A DNA stretch of 44,533 nucleotides from Verrucomicrobiota bacterium (GTDB taxonomy: Bacteria > Chlamydiota > Chlamydiia > Chlamydiales > SM23-39). The notes under the pieces were generated by a model. That model made no database searches. It was given only the letters and a program-made list of their open reading frames with translations, and was not told where the DNA came from. This document shows, piece after piece, positions 44,412 through 44,533 of this stretch (positions within the stretch are counted from its first letter, which is position 1; each line of letters opens with the position of its first letter). Both the position numbers and the translations under genes were made by a program. The stretch covers positions 1-44,533 of the forward strand of contig JAGWZL010000013.1 of assembly GCA_018968815.1 (NCBI GenBank). The letters are read 5' to 3'.

Positions 44412-44533
44412 GCCAATTTTCGCCTCAAATTCGGGGGTCAATATGGAAGCTGATATTGACCCCCGAATTTGAGGCGAAAATTGGCCAAAATAATCCCTAA
44501 AAATGACGAACCCTTACTTTGTAGACACCCTCT
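44364..44533. repeat. Long hairpin element, type III, copy B, at window end
   Basis: 170-bp palindrome with ends AGAGGGTGTCTACAAAGTAA and the complement, stopping exactly at the last base. It shares with 39615-39782 the boxes TTCAGTC/TTCGTC and GGTTCTTTTGAG/GGATTATTTTGGC and the inner TTTTCG and CGGGGGTCA, but the outer stem is unrelated and the loop (GGAAGCTG) is in the opposite sense. Confidence 0.93.

Overview
The window reads as chromosome of a Chlamydiae member outside the genus Chlamydia. Markers are Euo, a SecD-SecF fusion, the UhpC hexose-phosphate antiporter, a nucleotide translocase, an Asp-type MurA and a leucine dehydrogenase. Several blocks keep the order I recall from Chlamydia trachomatis (CT numbers are from memory, not a search): uhpC-hisS-mip-trmL-trxA (CT544-CT539), the CT538-like gene-tsaE-dnaQ (CT538-CT536), secDF-recJ-euo-gltX (CT448-CT445), and murA near argS (CT455/CT454). 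By eye the base composition is near 48-50% GC, higher than most amoeba-associated chlamydiae I know; a Criblamydiaceae/Estrella-like organism would fit, but this is not proven.

Layout. 1-2.7 kb: a duplicated F-box-like gene, an alpha/beta hydrolase and a PfpI-type protein. 2.9-9.8 kb: manA and uhpC (sugar phosphates), two orphan genes, hisS, a Mip lacking its PPIase domain, trmL, a DUF2905 protein and trxA. 9.9-10.9 kb: tRNA-Leu with a duplicated 3' end, thiamine pyrophosphokinase, and three copies of the 3' end of the next gene. 10.9-15.1 kb (minus): purA-uppS-cdsA-cmk/plsC, for nucleotides, lipid carrier and phospholipids. 15.2-28.6 kb: secDF, recJ, a type V autotransporter, euo, tsp, gltX and a 46-aa lipoprotein gene. 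28.6-36 kb: a CysJ-like reductase, ispF, murA, epmB, a candidate small RNA, argS and leucine dehydrogenase. 36-41.4 kb: CT538-like gene-tsaE-engB-dnaQ, pgk and the nucleotide transporter. 41.4-44.5 kb: an LRR protein, an APC permease, and a probable DedA gene broken by an insertion.

The most unusual content is between the genes. Six long hairpin elements of about 148-173 bp (2735, 3915, 4838, 7056, 39615, 44364), plus several end fragments, share one architecture. Their stems differ between types but pair within each copy, while a short box with a left/right mismatch is kept. One copy interrupts the DedA reading frame, which argues for mobility. A second theme is 3'-end duplication: an F-box gene, a tRNA and cmk/plsC each have extra copies of their 3' ends nearby. 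A third is an exact 17-bp palindrome, TGTAAAGC(C/A)GCTTTACA, at three loci, two of them inside conserved genes.

Both window ends lie inside repeats (F-box duplication on the left, hairpin element on the right), so this looks like a whole draft contig broken at repeats. All functional calls come from reading sequence motifs; no database search was run.
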